Shown: piece after piece, positions 42,228-50,553 of the stretch
How positions within the stretch are numbered: position 1 is the stretch's first letter
Layout: every line of letters begins with the position of its first letter
Assembly (NCBI RefSeq): GCF_042643485.1
Contig: NZ_JBHRSJ010000002.1
Location: 1 to 64,000, forward strand
DNA from: Azotobacter bryophylli
Lineage (GTDB): Bacteria; Pseudomonadota; Gammaproteobacteria; Pseudomonadales; Pseudomonadaceae
DNA: 64,000 nt
Reading direction: 5' to 3'
Made by a program: the position numbers and the translations under genes
Notes under the pieces: model-generated
Seen by the model: the letters and a program-made list of their open reading frames with translations, nothing else
Databases searched by the model: none
Told to the model about the DNA's origin: nothing

Positions 42228-44813
42228 ATGAACAGGGATTCTTTTTTTGCGAAGCAAGATACAGTTGTCTTACTGGCAGGATTGATCAAGCGCCTAGGTG
42301 CATTGCTGAACCGGCAGGGCCAAGTGATTGCGGATGGATTGCAACGGCGCCAGGAGGGCAAGCTTCGACTCTTGCGCGAAGGTCGCCTGCAGCCGCCGAG
42401 CATGACCGACTGGTCCGAATATCTGGTGGACCTCGGCCAGCGCAGCCTGCTGTTCTGGGACACATTGCGCCAGCGCGGCGACAACTCCCTGGACTACGCC
42501 CGCGCGGGCTATCCCCTGCTGCTCAAGTTCGACTACGAGGTATTGCTCGACGGGCAAGATCTGCCGCGCCCGGTCAATTACTCGCTGCTGCACATTCTTC
42601 CCGCAGAAGACCTGATGATTGACGACCATCACCCGCCGGTCATCGTGGTCGATCCGCGCGGCGGCCAGGGCGCAGGTATCGGCGGATTCAAGCAGGATTC
42701 GATCATCGGCGAGAGCCTGCGCGCGGGTCACCCGACCTACTTCGTCGGCTTCAGCCATGCGCCGGCCCGGGGCCAGACCCTTGCCGACATCGCCCATGCC
42801 GAAGCCCGGTTCATCGAACTGGTCGCCCAGCGCCATCCGGGAAGCGGAAAGCCGATCATCATCGGCAACTGTCAGGCCGGCTGGGCGATCATGGGCCTGG
42901 CCGCGACCCGGCCTGAGCTGCCCGGCCTCGTCGTCATCAACGGCGCGCCGCTGTCTTACTGGGCCGGGGTCAGCGGCAGCAATCCGATGCGCTATGTCGG
43001 CGGGCTGTTCGGCGGCGCCTGGATGACCCGTCTGGGCAGCGACCTGGGCAACGGACGCTTTGACGGCACCTGGCTGGTCAGCAACTTCGAGGCCCTCGAC
43101 CCTGCCACCAACCTCTGGAACAAGTACTACAACCTCTTCGCCAACATCGACAGCGAGGCTCCGCGCTTCCTGGACTTCGAGCGCTGGTGGGGCAGCCCGA
43201 CCCTGCACAACAGCGAGGAGATCGAAACCATCGTCGACGACCTGTTCATCGGCAACCGTCTGGTCGGCGGCGACCCTGGCCAGCGCCATGTCGACCTGCG
43301 CCGGATCGAAGCGCCGGTGGTCGTGTTCTGTTCCGATGGCGACAACATCACGCCCCCGCAACAGGCGCTCAACTGGATCGCCGACATCTATCCGAGCGAT
43401 CTGGCCCTGCGCGATGCCGGACGCACCATTGTCTATCTGAAGCACACCAGCATCGGCCACCTGGGGATATTCACCTCGTCCCAGGTCACTCGCCGGGAGC
43501 ACCGCCAACTGATCGACGCCTTCGCTGTCATCACCGCTCTTCCGCCCGGGCTGTACGAGCTGATCATCGACGGCGAAGAGACGCTGGACGGGGAGGAAAG
43601 CTACCAAGTTCATTTCGAGCACCGGCAGATCGCCGATATCCTCGCTCATGACCGGGACGGAAAAGAGGACGAACGGGAGTTTGCCCTGGTCGACCGCATC
43701 TCCCGACTGAACAGCAGCCTCTACGACTGTTGCGTGCGCCCCTGGCTGAGCCGTGCGATCAACGAACCCACGGCCGAAGCCCTGCGCAAAGCTCATCCGT
43801 TCCAGATGAGCCAAGCCGTCTGGAGCAGCCTGAATCCGGCGCTATGGTGGCTCCCGGCTGCCTCCACCGCTGCCCGAGAAAACCGCTACCGGGTCCACCC
43901 GCAGAATCCGCTCTTCCAATGGCAGACCCTGTTCTCCCTGCAGGTGGAGGACGCGCTGGACACATACCGGGATATCCGCGATGCCATCCACGAAGCCTGC
44001 TTCCATGGTGCCTACGGCTGGCTCGCCGCCATGATGGGCGAGAAGGCACCGAAACGAGAGAACGAGCACGCCCTCCAGCAGGACCGTGACCTGAGCGAGC
44101 GGCTGCAGGAAGCCTTGCCCGCGGGGGGCCGCATCGAAGCCATCCTGCGCATTTTCCTTCTGCTCGGACAGGCGGCGGGGGCGCACGGCAAAGCCAGCAT
44201 CGACCGCTTTGCCGAACATCTCCGCGACCTTTTCGGGCCGAGCGGATCGCTCGATCCGGTGGCTCTGCGCGAAACGGCACGCCTGCAGAGCCTATTGGTC
44301 TTCGCCCATCCCGCAGAAAGCCTGCGCACCCTCCCCCTGCTGCTGCCCGACGATGCATCGCGCAAGCAGGCACTGGAGCTCGCCCTCAGGAGCGAGCCCA
44401 TGCTGGCGCATGCGGAAGGTCGCCTCGGCGAGTGCTGGCGCGAGCTGCATGCCGTGCTGGGACAGCCGCTGGCGGAGCCGGCCATCCGGCCTCGGCAGGA
44501 CGATGAACCGCTACCAGTCGATAATACTCAGACCCTGCCGGCAACGGACGAGGTTTCCCAAGCTGGCGCCTGGAATAGCCTGCCCGACGCGGGCGAGACC
44601 GCTGTGGCACCGACGCCCTGCGCCGATATCACCTCGTTGGAGCCCCCACTCGCCGAGACGGCCCCGGCCAGGAAGAGCGCACGCAGCAAAGCGGCGGCGA
44701 GGCCCCAGGCGGCCAGCAAGGCAGCCAAGACCTCGGCGGAAATCCTCAGCGGCCCATGGAAGCCTGGCCGGCGGAGAACGACCAAACCACGTCAGGAAGA
44801 CCGGCCCGAATAA
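42228..44813 (+). CDS. DUF3141 protein with PhaC-like hydrolase fold and basic C-terminal tail
   Basis: This 861-residue protein matches DUF3141. An N-terminal region (YLVDLGQRSLLFWDTLRQRG) precedes an alpha/beta hydrolase-type core with nucleophile elbow GNCQAG (Cys215), acid residues in FCSDGDNITPP (Asp370/Asp372) and His411 in HTSIGHLGIF. The nucleophile is Cys and the spacing is close to that of PhbC (Cys300, Asp461, His489). The last 50 or so residues are Ala/Lys/Arg-rich (ARKSARSKAAARPQAASKAA), like DNA- or granule-binding tails. The start has AGGAGG upstream. It is divergent from phbP and convergent with phbR. No activity is established for the family. Confidence 0.85.
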   Translation: MNRDSFFAKQDTVVLLAGLIKRLGALLNRQGQVIADGLQRRQEGKLRLLREGRLQPPSMTDWSEYLVDLGQRSLLFWDTLRQRGDNSLDYARAGYPLLLKFDYEVLLDGQDLPRPVNYSLLHILPAEDLMIDDHHPPVIVVDPRGGQGAGIGGFKQDSIIGESLRAGHPTYFVGFSHAPARGQTLADIAHAEARFIELVAQRHPGSGKPIIIGNCQAGWAIMGLAATRPELPGLVVINGAPLSYWAGVSGSNPMRYVGGLFGGAWMTRLGSDLGNGRFDGTWLVSNFEALDPATNLWNKYYNLFANIDSEAPRFLDFERWWGSPTLHNSEEIETIVDDLFIGNRLVGGDPGQRHVDLRRIEAPVVVFCSDGDNITPPQQALNWIADIYPSDLALRDAGRTIVYLKHTSIGHLGIFTSSQVTRREHRQLIDAFAVITALPPGLYELIIDGEETLDGEESYQVHFEHRQIADILAHDRDGKEDEREFALVDRISRLNSSLYDCCVRPWLSRAINEPTAEALRKAHPFQMSQAVWSSLNPALWWLPAASTAARENRYRVHPQNPLFQWQTLFSLQVEDALDTYRDIRDAIHEACFHGAYGWLAAMMGEKAPKRENEHALQQDRDLSERLQEALPAGGRIEAILRIFLLLGQAAGAHGKASIDRFAEHLRDLFGPSGSLDPVALRETARLQSLLVFAHPAESLRTLPLLLPDDASRKQALELALRSEPMLAHAEGRLGECWRELHAVLGQPLAEPAIRPRQDDEPLPVDNTQTLPATDEVSQAGAWNSLPDAGETAVAPTPCADITSLEPPLAETAPARKSARSKAAARPQAASKAAKTSAEILSGPWKPGRRRTTKPRQEDRPE

Positions 44814-44826
44814 CGGGCCCGGGGCA

Positions 44827-44852
44827 AGGCCATTCCCGCACGGGTATGGCCT
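44827..44852 (+). terminator. Bidirectional stem-loop between the DUF3141 gene and phbR
   Basis: AGGCCAT pairs with ATGGCCT and inside it CCCG pairs with CGGG, with one T-T mismatch between the two stems and a CA loop. It lies between the stop codons of two convergent genes. A T-run is missing. Confidence 0.55.
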
Positions 44853-44911
44853 CATGCCAACCCACACAAGGAGCGGGATGCACCCAGACGGAGGATCCAC
44901 GCTATGCCAGG

Positions 44912-45973
44912 TCAACCATAGGCAGCCAAAGGCGCTCCGCCCCCCGCAGCGAACCCGCGATCGGCGCGATACTGGCCCGGCGTCATGCCGAACCAGCGCG
45001 AACAGGCCCGGAAAAAGCTGCTGTGCTCATGGAAACCCAGCAGATAGGCCACTTCCTGCAGACTGAAATGGGAATGACGCAAATACAGGTGCGCCTGCTG
45101 GCGGCGGGTTTCATTGAGCAGGTCCTTGTACTGGGTACCCTCCTTCTTGAGACACCTCTGCAAGGTGCGCTTGCTGACGAAGAGCGCTGCCGCGACTTCC
45201 TCGATGGTCGGCTCGCCCTCGGTCAGACGCTCGATGATCAACTGCTGGACGCGCCAGGCGCTGAGCTGAGAGGTCTGCTCGTTGAGGCGCAGCTCGGCGA
45301 AACGCTCGTGCATATCCGCCAAGGCCTCGTCGGCCGTGCTCAGACGGGCCTCGAGCGCCTCCTGCTCGAACAGGATGGAATAGGAGGACGAGTCGAACTG
45401 GAAGGGGCATTGGAGCACGCGCTCGTACTCGCTGGTATCGGCCGGCTCGGCGTGCATGAACTCTACACGCAGCGGCTTGAACTGCCGGTCGCCGCACATC
45501 CAGCGCAGATAGGACAGCAACGCCGCCGTCCCCACGTCGTAGAACTGGCGCGGTATGCCTTTGCAGCCGCCATGCCGATCACTTCGCAGCCGATAAACGG
45601 AACCCTCCTTCTGCAAGGAGAGCTCCATGCCGTTATCGATCAATGCACTGAACCGGACCAAATGTTCCAGGGCACGCTTCAAGGTGGGGCTGGACATCAT
45701 CACGTAGCCCACCACGTCATAAATCCCCGGCCTGACCTGCCCGTATGCCTTCAATCCGATATCCGGGTTGCTGCTGTGCACAACCGCCCGGCTGATAAGC
45801 CGGGCCAGATCGTTGACGCGACACCCTGCGGGGTCCTTGAACAGATCGGAACTCAGCTCCAATTCCCTCAGCAGGGTCTCGACCTTCAATCCCTCAGCCC
45901 TGAGCGTCTCCTCGACGAGTCGTGCATATCCCACACTGACTGTAAACATATCCCTTACCGCTCTATTTTCCAT
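44912..45973 (-). CDS. phbR: AraC-family transcriptional activator PhbR
   Basis: This 353-residue regulator has an N-terminal arabinose-binding-like sensor domain of the AraC OruR/ArgR-like type (SVGYARLVEETLRAEGLKVE). The C-terminal AraC helix-turn-helix domain contains IEEVAAALFVSKRTLQRCLK and FSLQEVAYLLGFHEHSSFFR. In Azotobacter PhbR activates phbBAC. A second in-frame ATG at 45949 has AAGGGA directly upstream; the first has no clear site, so the true start may be eight codons further in. It is divergent from phbB. Confidence 0.93.
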   Translation of the reverse strand: MENRAVRDMFTVSVGYARLVEETLRAEGLKVETLLRELELSSDLFKDPAGCRVNDLARLISRAVVHSSNPDIGLKAYGQVRPGIYDVVGYVMMSSPTLKRALEHLVRFSALIDNGMELSLQKEGSVYRLRSDRHGGCKGIPRQFYDVGTAALLSYLRWMCGDRQFKPLRVEFMHAEPADTSEYERVLQCPFQFDSSSYSILFEQEALEARLSTADEALADMHERFAELRLNEQTSQLSAWRVQQLIIERLTEGEPTIEEVAAALFVSKRTLQRCLKKEGTQYKDLLNETRRQQAHLYLRHSHFSLQEVAYLLGFHEHSSFFRACSRWFGMTPGQYRADRGFAAGGGAPLAAYG

Positions 45974-46459
45974 GGGCCCATAAGACCGAAACAGAAGCGA
46001 GAGACCTTGAGGCCGCGGCCTTGGTTCCTGGCCGGATCACTCTCGTCTGTTCCCGGATTTCCATATCCAGACAGCCACTACCGCCTGTGCAATGCGCATA
46101 CCGAACGCTCTTCCTTGGCGGGGCGCATGACACCCAGGCTCGGCTGGCCGATTGCTTTCCTTTCCCGACTGATAGCCGCTTGATTGCACCTCATAACGCC
46201 ATGAAATTAAAAAGCCATTGTGTTACGAGCGTGCGTCGGGCAAGCCGGACTAGGGTGCCGCAACCCATCGCAAAAGTCATCCGCCGGTCGATCCCGAGGT
46301 GGCACCGATAGCCAGTACGATGTCACCGACGGGCACTACCCTCGGACGCGTCACGGCACAGAATCGATTTCGGCAATCACACCATCGACCCAGTGCAGCA
46401 CGTGTACTGCTCATCCAGTCGCGAGTCTGCCTCGGTCCCCGACAAAGGAAGGGAAATCT
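45974..46459 (+). promoter_or_regulatory. phbR-phbB intergenic control region with a candidate PhbR site (46321-46338)
   Basis: This 486-bp gap holds no gene. At 46321-46338 the sequence TGTCACCGACGGGCACTA matches the published Azotobacter PhbR site (TGTCACCAA-N4-CACTA, as I recall it) with one mismatch. A weaker partial copy (GACAGCCACTACC) lies near 46070-46082. An AT-rich tract is present at about 46190-46225. Exact start sites and -10/-35 elements could not be assigned with confidence. Confidence 0.6.
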
Positions 46460-47203
46460 ATGAGCAATCAACGTATTGCGTTCGTAACGGGTGGCATGGG
46501 TGGAATCGGAGCCGCAATCAGCCGTCGCCTCTACAAGGAAAACTTCAAGGTAGTCGTCGGCTGCACTCCGCAATCCAAGCGCAAGGATGGCTGGTTAGCA
46601 GCCCAGCGCGACGAGGGCTTCAACTTCCTCGTCTGCGAACATGACGTGGCCGACTGGGAAAGCACCAGCCGGGCTTTCGCCGAACTGCGCGAGCAGGTCG
46701 GTAGCATCGACGTACTGGTCAACAACGCCGGCATCACCCGCGACGCGAGCTTCCGCAAACTCACTCCGGAAAACTGGCACGCGGTGATCAACACCAACCT
46801 CAACGGCCTGTTCAACACCACCAAGCAGGTGGTCGAGGACATGCTGGGCAAGGGCTGGGGCCGGATCATCAACATCTCCTCCATCAACGGTCAGCGCGGC
46901 CAATTCGGCCAGACCAACTACTCCGCTGCCAAAGCCGGCATCCATGGTTTCACCATGGCCCTGGCGCGCGAAGTGGCTGGCAAAGGCGTGACCGTCAACA
47001 CCATCTCCCCCGGTTACATCCTCACTGAAATGACCGGTGCCATGCGTCCGGAAGTCCTCGAGCAGATCGCTGCCGGCATCCCGGTCGGCCGCCTGGGTCA
47101 GCCGGAAGAAATCGCCAGCATGGTCGCCTGGCTCGCCTCGGAAGACGCGGCCTATGCCACCGGCGCCGACTTCTCCGTCAACGGCGGTCTGAACATGCAA
47201 TGA
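46460..47203 (+). CDS. phbB: Acetoacetyl-CoA reductase (NADPH)
   Basis: This 247-residue SDR reduces acetoacetyl-CoA to (R)-3-hydroxybutyryl-CoA. It has TGGMGGIGAAISRRLY, NNAGITRDASFRKLT, the catalytic Tyr154 and Lys158 in YSAAK, and the typical C-terminus TGADFSVNGGLNMQ. The start has GGAAGGGAA upstream. It is the first gene of phbBAC. Confidence 0.97.
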   Translation: MSNQRIAFVTGGMGGIGAAISRRLYKENFKVVVGCTPQSKRKDGWLAAQRDEGFNFLVCEHDVADWESTSRAFAELREQVGSIDVLVNNAGITRDASFRKLTPENWHAVINTNLNGLFNTTKQVVEDMLGKGWGRIINISSINGQRGQFGQTNYSAAKAGIHGFTMALAREVAGKGVTVNTISPGYILTEMTGAMRPEVLEQIAAGIPVGRLGQPEEIASMVAWLASEDAAYATGADFSVNGGLNMQ

Positions 47204-47208
47204 CGCCC

Positions 47209-47234
47209 CTCGGGAAGCGACTAAGCTTCCCGAG
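47209..47234 (+). promoter_or_regulatory. Intercistronic hairpin between phbB and phbA
   Basis: CTCGGGAAGC pairs perfectly with GCTTCCCGAG around a six-base loop, six bases after the phbB stop. It lacks a T-run, so it is more likely an mRNA-stability or processing hairpin than a full terminator. Confidence 0.6.
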
Positions 47235-47266
47235 CCGTCCCTCTCCCCCATTTCAAGAGGTGTTAC

Positions 47267-48445
47267 ATGAAAGAGGTTGTAATCGTCGCCGCGACCCGTA
47301 CAGCCGTCGGCAGCTTCCAGGGCTCCCTTGCCAACATCCCTGCCGCCGATCTGGGTGCAGCGGTGATCCGCCAACTGCTCCAGCAGACCCGGCTCGAAGG
47401 TACTGAGGTGGATGAAGTGATCCTGGGCCAGGTGCTGACCGCAGGCGTGGGTCAGAACCCCGCCCGCCAGGCCGTCATCAAGGCCGGCCTGCCGGCAGCC
47501 GTTCCGGCGATGACCCTGAACAAGGTCTGCGGCTCGGGTCTCAAGGCCCTGCATCTGGCCACCCAGGCCATCCGTTGTGGCGACGCCGACGTCATCATCG
47601 CCGGCGGCCAGGAAAACATGAGCCTGTCCCCCTACGTGGCTCCCGCCGTCCGCACCGGCCTGCGCATGGGCCACGCCAAGCTGGTCGACAGCATGATCCA
47701 GGACGGTCTGTGGGATATCTTCAACGACTACCACATGGGCATCACCGCGGAAAACCTGGTCGAGAAATACAGCCTCACCCGCGAAGAGCAAGACGCCTTC
47801 GCCGCTGCCTCCCAGCAGAAGGCCGTAGCCGCCATCGAAGCCGGCCACTTCAAGAACCAGATCACCCCGATCTCGATTCCCCAGCGCAAGGGCGACCCGC
47901 TCGTGTTCGACACCGACGAGCAGCCGCGCGCCGAAACCACCAGCGAGGCCCTGGCCAAGCTCAAGCCGGCCTTCAAAAAAGACGGCACCGTCACCGCCGG
48001 TAACTCCTCCAGCATCAACGACGGCGCCGCCGCAGTCCTGCTGATGAGCGCGGAAAAGGCCAAGGCTCTCGGCCTGCCGGTGCTGGCCCGCATCGCCGCC
48101 TATGCCAACGCTGGCGTCGATCCGTCGATCATGGGCATCGGCCCGGTCCCGGCCACCCGCCGCTGCCTGGAAAAGGCCGGCTGGTCCGTGAACGATCTGG
48201 ACCTGATCGAGGCCAACGAAGCCTTCGCCGCCCAGGCCCTGAGCGTCAACAAGGAGCTCGGCTGGGATACCAGCAAGGTCAACATCAACGGCGGAGCCAT
48301 TGCCCTCGGTCACCCGATCGGTGCCTCCGGCTGCCGTATCCTGGTGACCCTGGTGCACGAAATGATCCGTCGCGACGCCAAGAAAGGCCTGGCCACCCTC
48401 TGCATCGGCGGCGGCCAAGGCGTGGCTATCGCCATCGAGCGCTGA
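47267..48445 (+). CDS. phbA: Acetyl-CoA acetyltransferase (beta-ketothiolase)
   Basis: This 392-residue thiolase condenses two acetyl-CoA. It has active-site Cys88 in NKVCGSGLKAL, His349 in GGAIALGHPIGASG and Cys379 in LCIGGGQGV. The length matches biosynthetic thiolases. The start has AGAGGTG upstream. It is flanked by two hairpins in the phbBAC operon. Confidence 0.98.
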   Translation: MKEVVIVAATRTAVGSFQGSLANIPAADLGAAVIRQLLQQTRLEGTEVDEVILGQVLTAGVGQNPARQAVIKAGLPAAVPAMTLNKVCGSGLKALHLATQAIRCGDADVIIAGGQENMSLSPYVAPAVRTGLRMGHAKLVDSMIQDGLWDIFNDYHMGITAENLVEKYSLTREEQDAFAAASQQKAVAAIEAGHFKNQITPISIPQRKGDPLVFDTDEQPRAETTSEALAKLKPAFKKDGTVTAGNSSSINDGAAAVLLMSAEKAKALGLPVLARIAAYANAGVDPSIMGIGPVPATRRCLEKAGWSVNDLDLIEANEAFAAQALSVNKELGWDTSKVNINGGAIALGHPIGASGCRILVTLVHEMIRRDAKKGLATLCIGGGQGVAIAIER

Positions 48446-48483
48446 TCGCCCGGGCCTCGCGATATCTGCCAGTCATCAGAGCG

Positions 48484-48506
48484 AATGAGCCCCTGTGGGG
48501 CTCATT
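48484..48506 (+). terminator. Hairpin between phbA and phbC, possible partial terminator
   Basis: AATGAGCCCC pairs perfectly with GGGGCTCATT around TGT, followed by TGTATT. The compact stem resembles an intrinsic terminator with a weak T-run. It may attenuate transcription into phbC, 91 bp downstream. Confidence 0.6.
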
Positions 48507-48597
48507 TGTATTCCAGCCACCCATATCCTTCGGTCATCTGCCGTTCGGGCAGGATCGCTACAGCCTCAAATCCGGTATGCCTTACGGGAAGAATTCC

Positions 48598-50304
48598 ATG
48601 GATCAAGCCACACCGTTTTCAAGCTTCTGGACAGCTCAGACGCCGTTCATCGCCAGCTTCGCCTTGCAGCAGTTGCGCCTCTGGATCAAAACCACTCCCT
48701 GGTTCTCCGGGGAGGACGATGCGGAATGGTTCGATGTCCCGAAAGATCGCCTTCGGCAGATGCAGGACGACTACCAGCGCGAGTGGTATCAGCTAGGGGT
48801 GCAGCTTCTCACCCGCCAGCCCTTCAGCTTCACCGACAAGCGCTTCGCCAGCGAGAACTGGAACACGCCTCTGTTCGGTTCGCTGGCAGCCTATTACCTG
48901 CTCAACGCCCGCTACATGATGGCGCTGCTCGACGAGCTGAAGATCGAGGAAGACAAGCCTCGCCTGCGCCTGCGCTACCTGGTAGAGCAGGCGATCGCCG
49001 CCAGTGCGCCGAGCAACTTCCTCGCCAGCAACCCGGACGCCATCGACACCCTGGTGAAGACCAACGGGGTCAGCCTGTTCAACGGCATGCTGCATCTGGC
49101 CAGCGACCTGAAGGAAGGCAAGCTGCGCCAGTGCGACAGCGGCGACTTCAAGGTCGGCGAGCACATGGCGACCACGCCGGGCGACGTGGTATTCGAGAAC
49201 GAGCTGTTCCAGCTGATCCAGTACCGCCCGCGCACCGAGCAGCAGTACAAGCGTCCGCTGCTGATCGTTCCGCCGGCGATCAACAAGTACTACATCCTGG
49301 ATCTGCAGCCGCAAAATTCGCTGATCCGCCATGCCCTTGAGCAGGGCCATCAGGTGTTCCTGGTTTCCTGGCGCAACTTCGACGACAGCTGCGTGGAGCT
49401 GACCTGGGACGACTTCGTTCAGGATGCCGTGATCAAGGCCATCCGGGTCACCCAGGCGATCAGTGGCGAACGCCGGGTCAACTGCGTCGGCTACTGCATC
49501 GGCGGAACCCTGCTGTGCAGCGCCCTGGCGGTCCTGGCGGCGCAGGGCGACACGGACAGCGCGAGCAGCCTGACGCTGCTGGTCACCTTCCTCGACTACT
49601 CCGATACCGGCGTTCTCGACGTGTACGTGGACGAACAGCTGGTCACCTACTGGGAGCGGGCCATCGGCGGCCAAGGCGGCGGGCGGATCGGCCTGTTCCG
49701 CGGTCAGGACATGGCCAACACCTTCTCCCTGCTGCGCCCCAACGAGCTGTGGTGGAACTACAACGTCGACAAGTACCTGAAGGGCCAGAAGCCGCGCGCG
49801 CTGGACCTGCTGTTCTGGAACAACGACAGCACCAACCTGCCCGGCCCCATGTACTGCTGGTATCTGCGCCACACCTACCTGCAGAACGATCTCAAGTCCG
49901 GCGAGCTGGACTGCTGCGGGGTGAAGCTGGACCTGAGCAAGATCACCGCACCGGCCTATCTGGTCGGCACCCAGGACGACCACATCGTGCCCTGGCGCGG
50001 TGCCTACCAGAGCGCCAACCTGCTCTCCGGCGACACCCGCTTCGTGCTCGGCGCTTCGGGGCACATCGCCGGCATCATCAACCCGCCGGCGCAGAACAAG
50101 CGTCAGTACTGGATCAACGAGCAGACCCCTGCCGACCCGGACGCCTGGTTCGAAAGCGCCGAGAAGAAGCCCGGTAGCTGGTGGAGCGACTGGTTCGCCT
50201 GGCTGGCCCAGCATGCCGGCGAGCAGCGCCCGGCCGTGAAGCGCAGCGGCAACGCCAAGTTCCCGCCGCTGGAAGCGGCCCCCGGCCGCTACGTCCTGGG
50301 CTGA
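48598..50304 (+). CDS. phbC: Class I PHA synthase PhbC
   Basis: This 568-residue synthase polymerises hydroxybutyryl-CoA. The catalytic triad is Cys300 in GYCIGG, Asp461 in GTQDDHIVPW and His489 in ASGHIAGIINPP. The spacing (161 and 28 residues) is the same as in the Cupriavidus enzyme. The chosen ATG at 48598 (MDQATPF) has GGGAAG seven bases upstream; an in-frame ATG seven codons earlier is possible. It is the last gene of phbBAC. Confidence 0.97.
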   Translation: MDQATPFSSFWTAQTPFIASFALQQLRLWIKTTPWFSGEDDAEWFDVPKDRLRQMQDDYQREWYQLGVQLLTRQPFSFTDKRFASENWNTPLFGSLAAYYLLNARYMMALLDELKIEEDKPRLRLRYLVEQAIAASAPSNFLASNPDAIDTLVKTNGVSLFNGMLHLASDLKEGKLRQCDSGDFKVGEHMATTPGDVVFENELFQLIQYRPRTEQQYKRPLLIVPPAINKYYILDLQPQNSLIRHALEQGHQVFLVSWRNFDDSCVELTWDDFVQDAVIKAIRVTQAISGERRVNCVGYCIGGTLLCSALAVLAAQGDTDSASSLTLLVTFLDYSDTGVLDVYVDEQLVTYWERAIGGQGGGRIGLFRGQDMANTFSLLRPNELWWNYNVDKYLKGQKPRALDLLFWNNDSTNLPGPMYCWYLRHTYLQNDLKSGELDCCGVKLDLSKITAPAYLVGTQDDHIVPWRGAYQSANLLSGDTRFVLGASGHIAGIINPPAQNKRQYWINEQTPADPDAWFESAEKKPGSWWSDWFAWLAQHAGEQRPAVKRSGNAKFPPLEAAPGRYVLG

Positions 50305-50316
50305 TCGTCCCGCCTC

Positions 50317-50346
50317 AAGGCCGGCCCGCTAGTCGCGGTCGGCCTT
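50317..50346 (+). terminator. Stem-loop after phbC
   Basis: AAGGCCG pairs with CGGCCTT, with an inner CCGC/GCGG stem around TAGTC, 13 bases after the stop. There is no T-run, so it may be Rho-assisted or protect the phb mRNA 3' end. Confidence 0.6.
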
Positions 50347-50553
50347 GCCCCTCCCCCTCGCCGGCCATCCGCTTCCGGCTCCGCTCTCCAGCAGCCGCCT
50401 GATGAGTAGGTAAAACTCATGCACGGGCCCCGGGTCGTTCGGGGTAGTCTCTGCCCAACTCAACGGTCGATGAATGGACCCGGAGAGACTCCGGAGCCAT
50501 GGCGAACGTCTTCCGGAACATGGTCATCGCCCTATCAGGAGAGCATCGGAATC

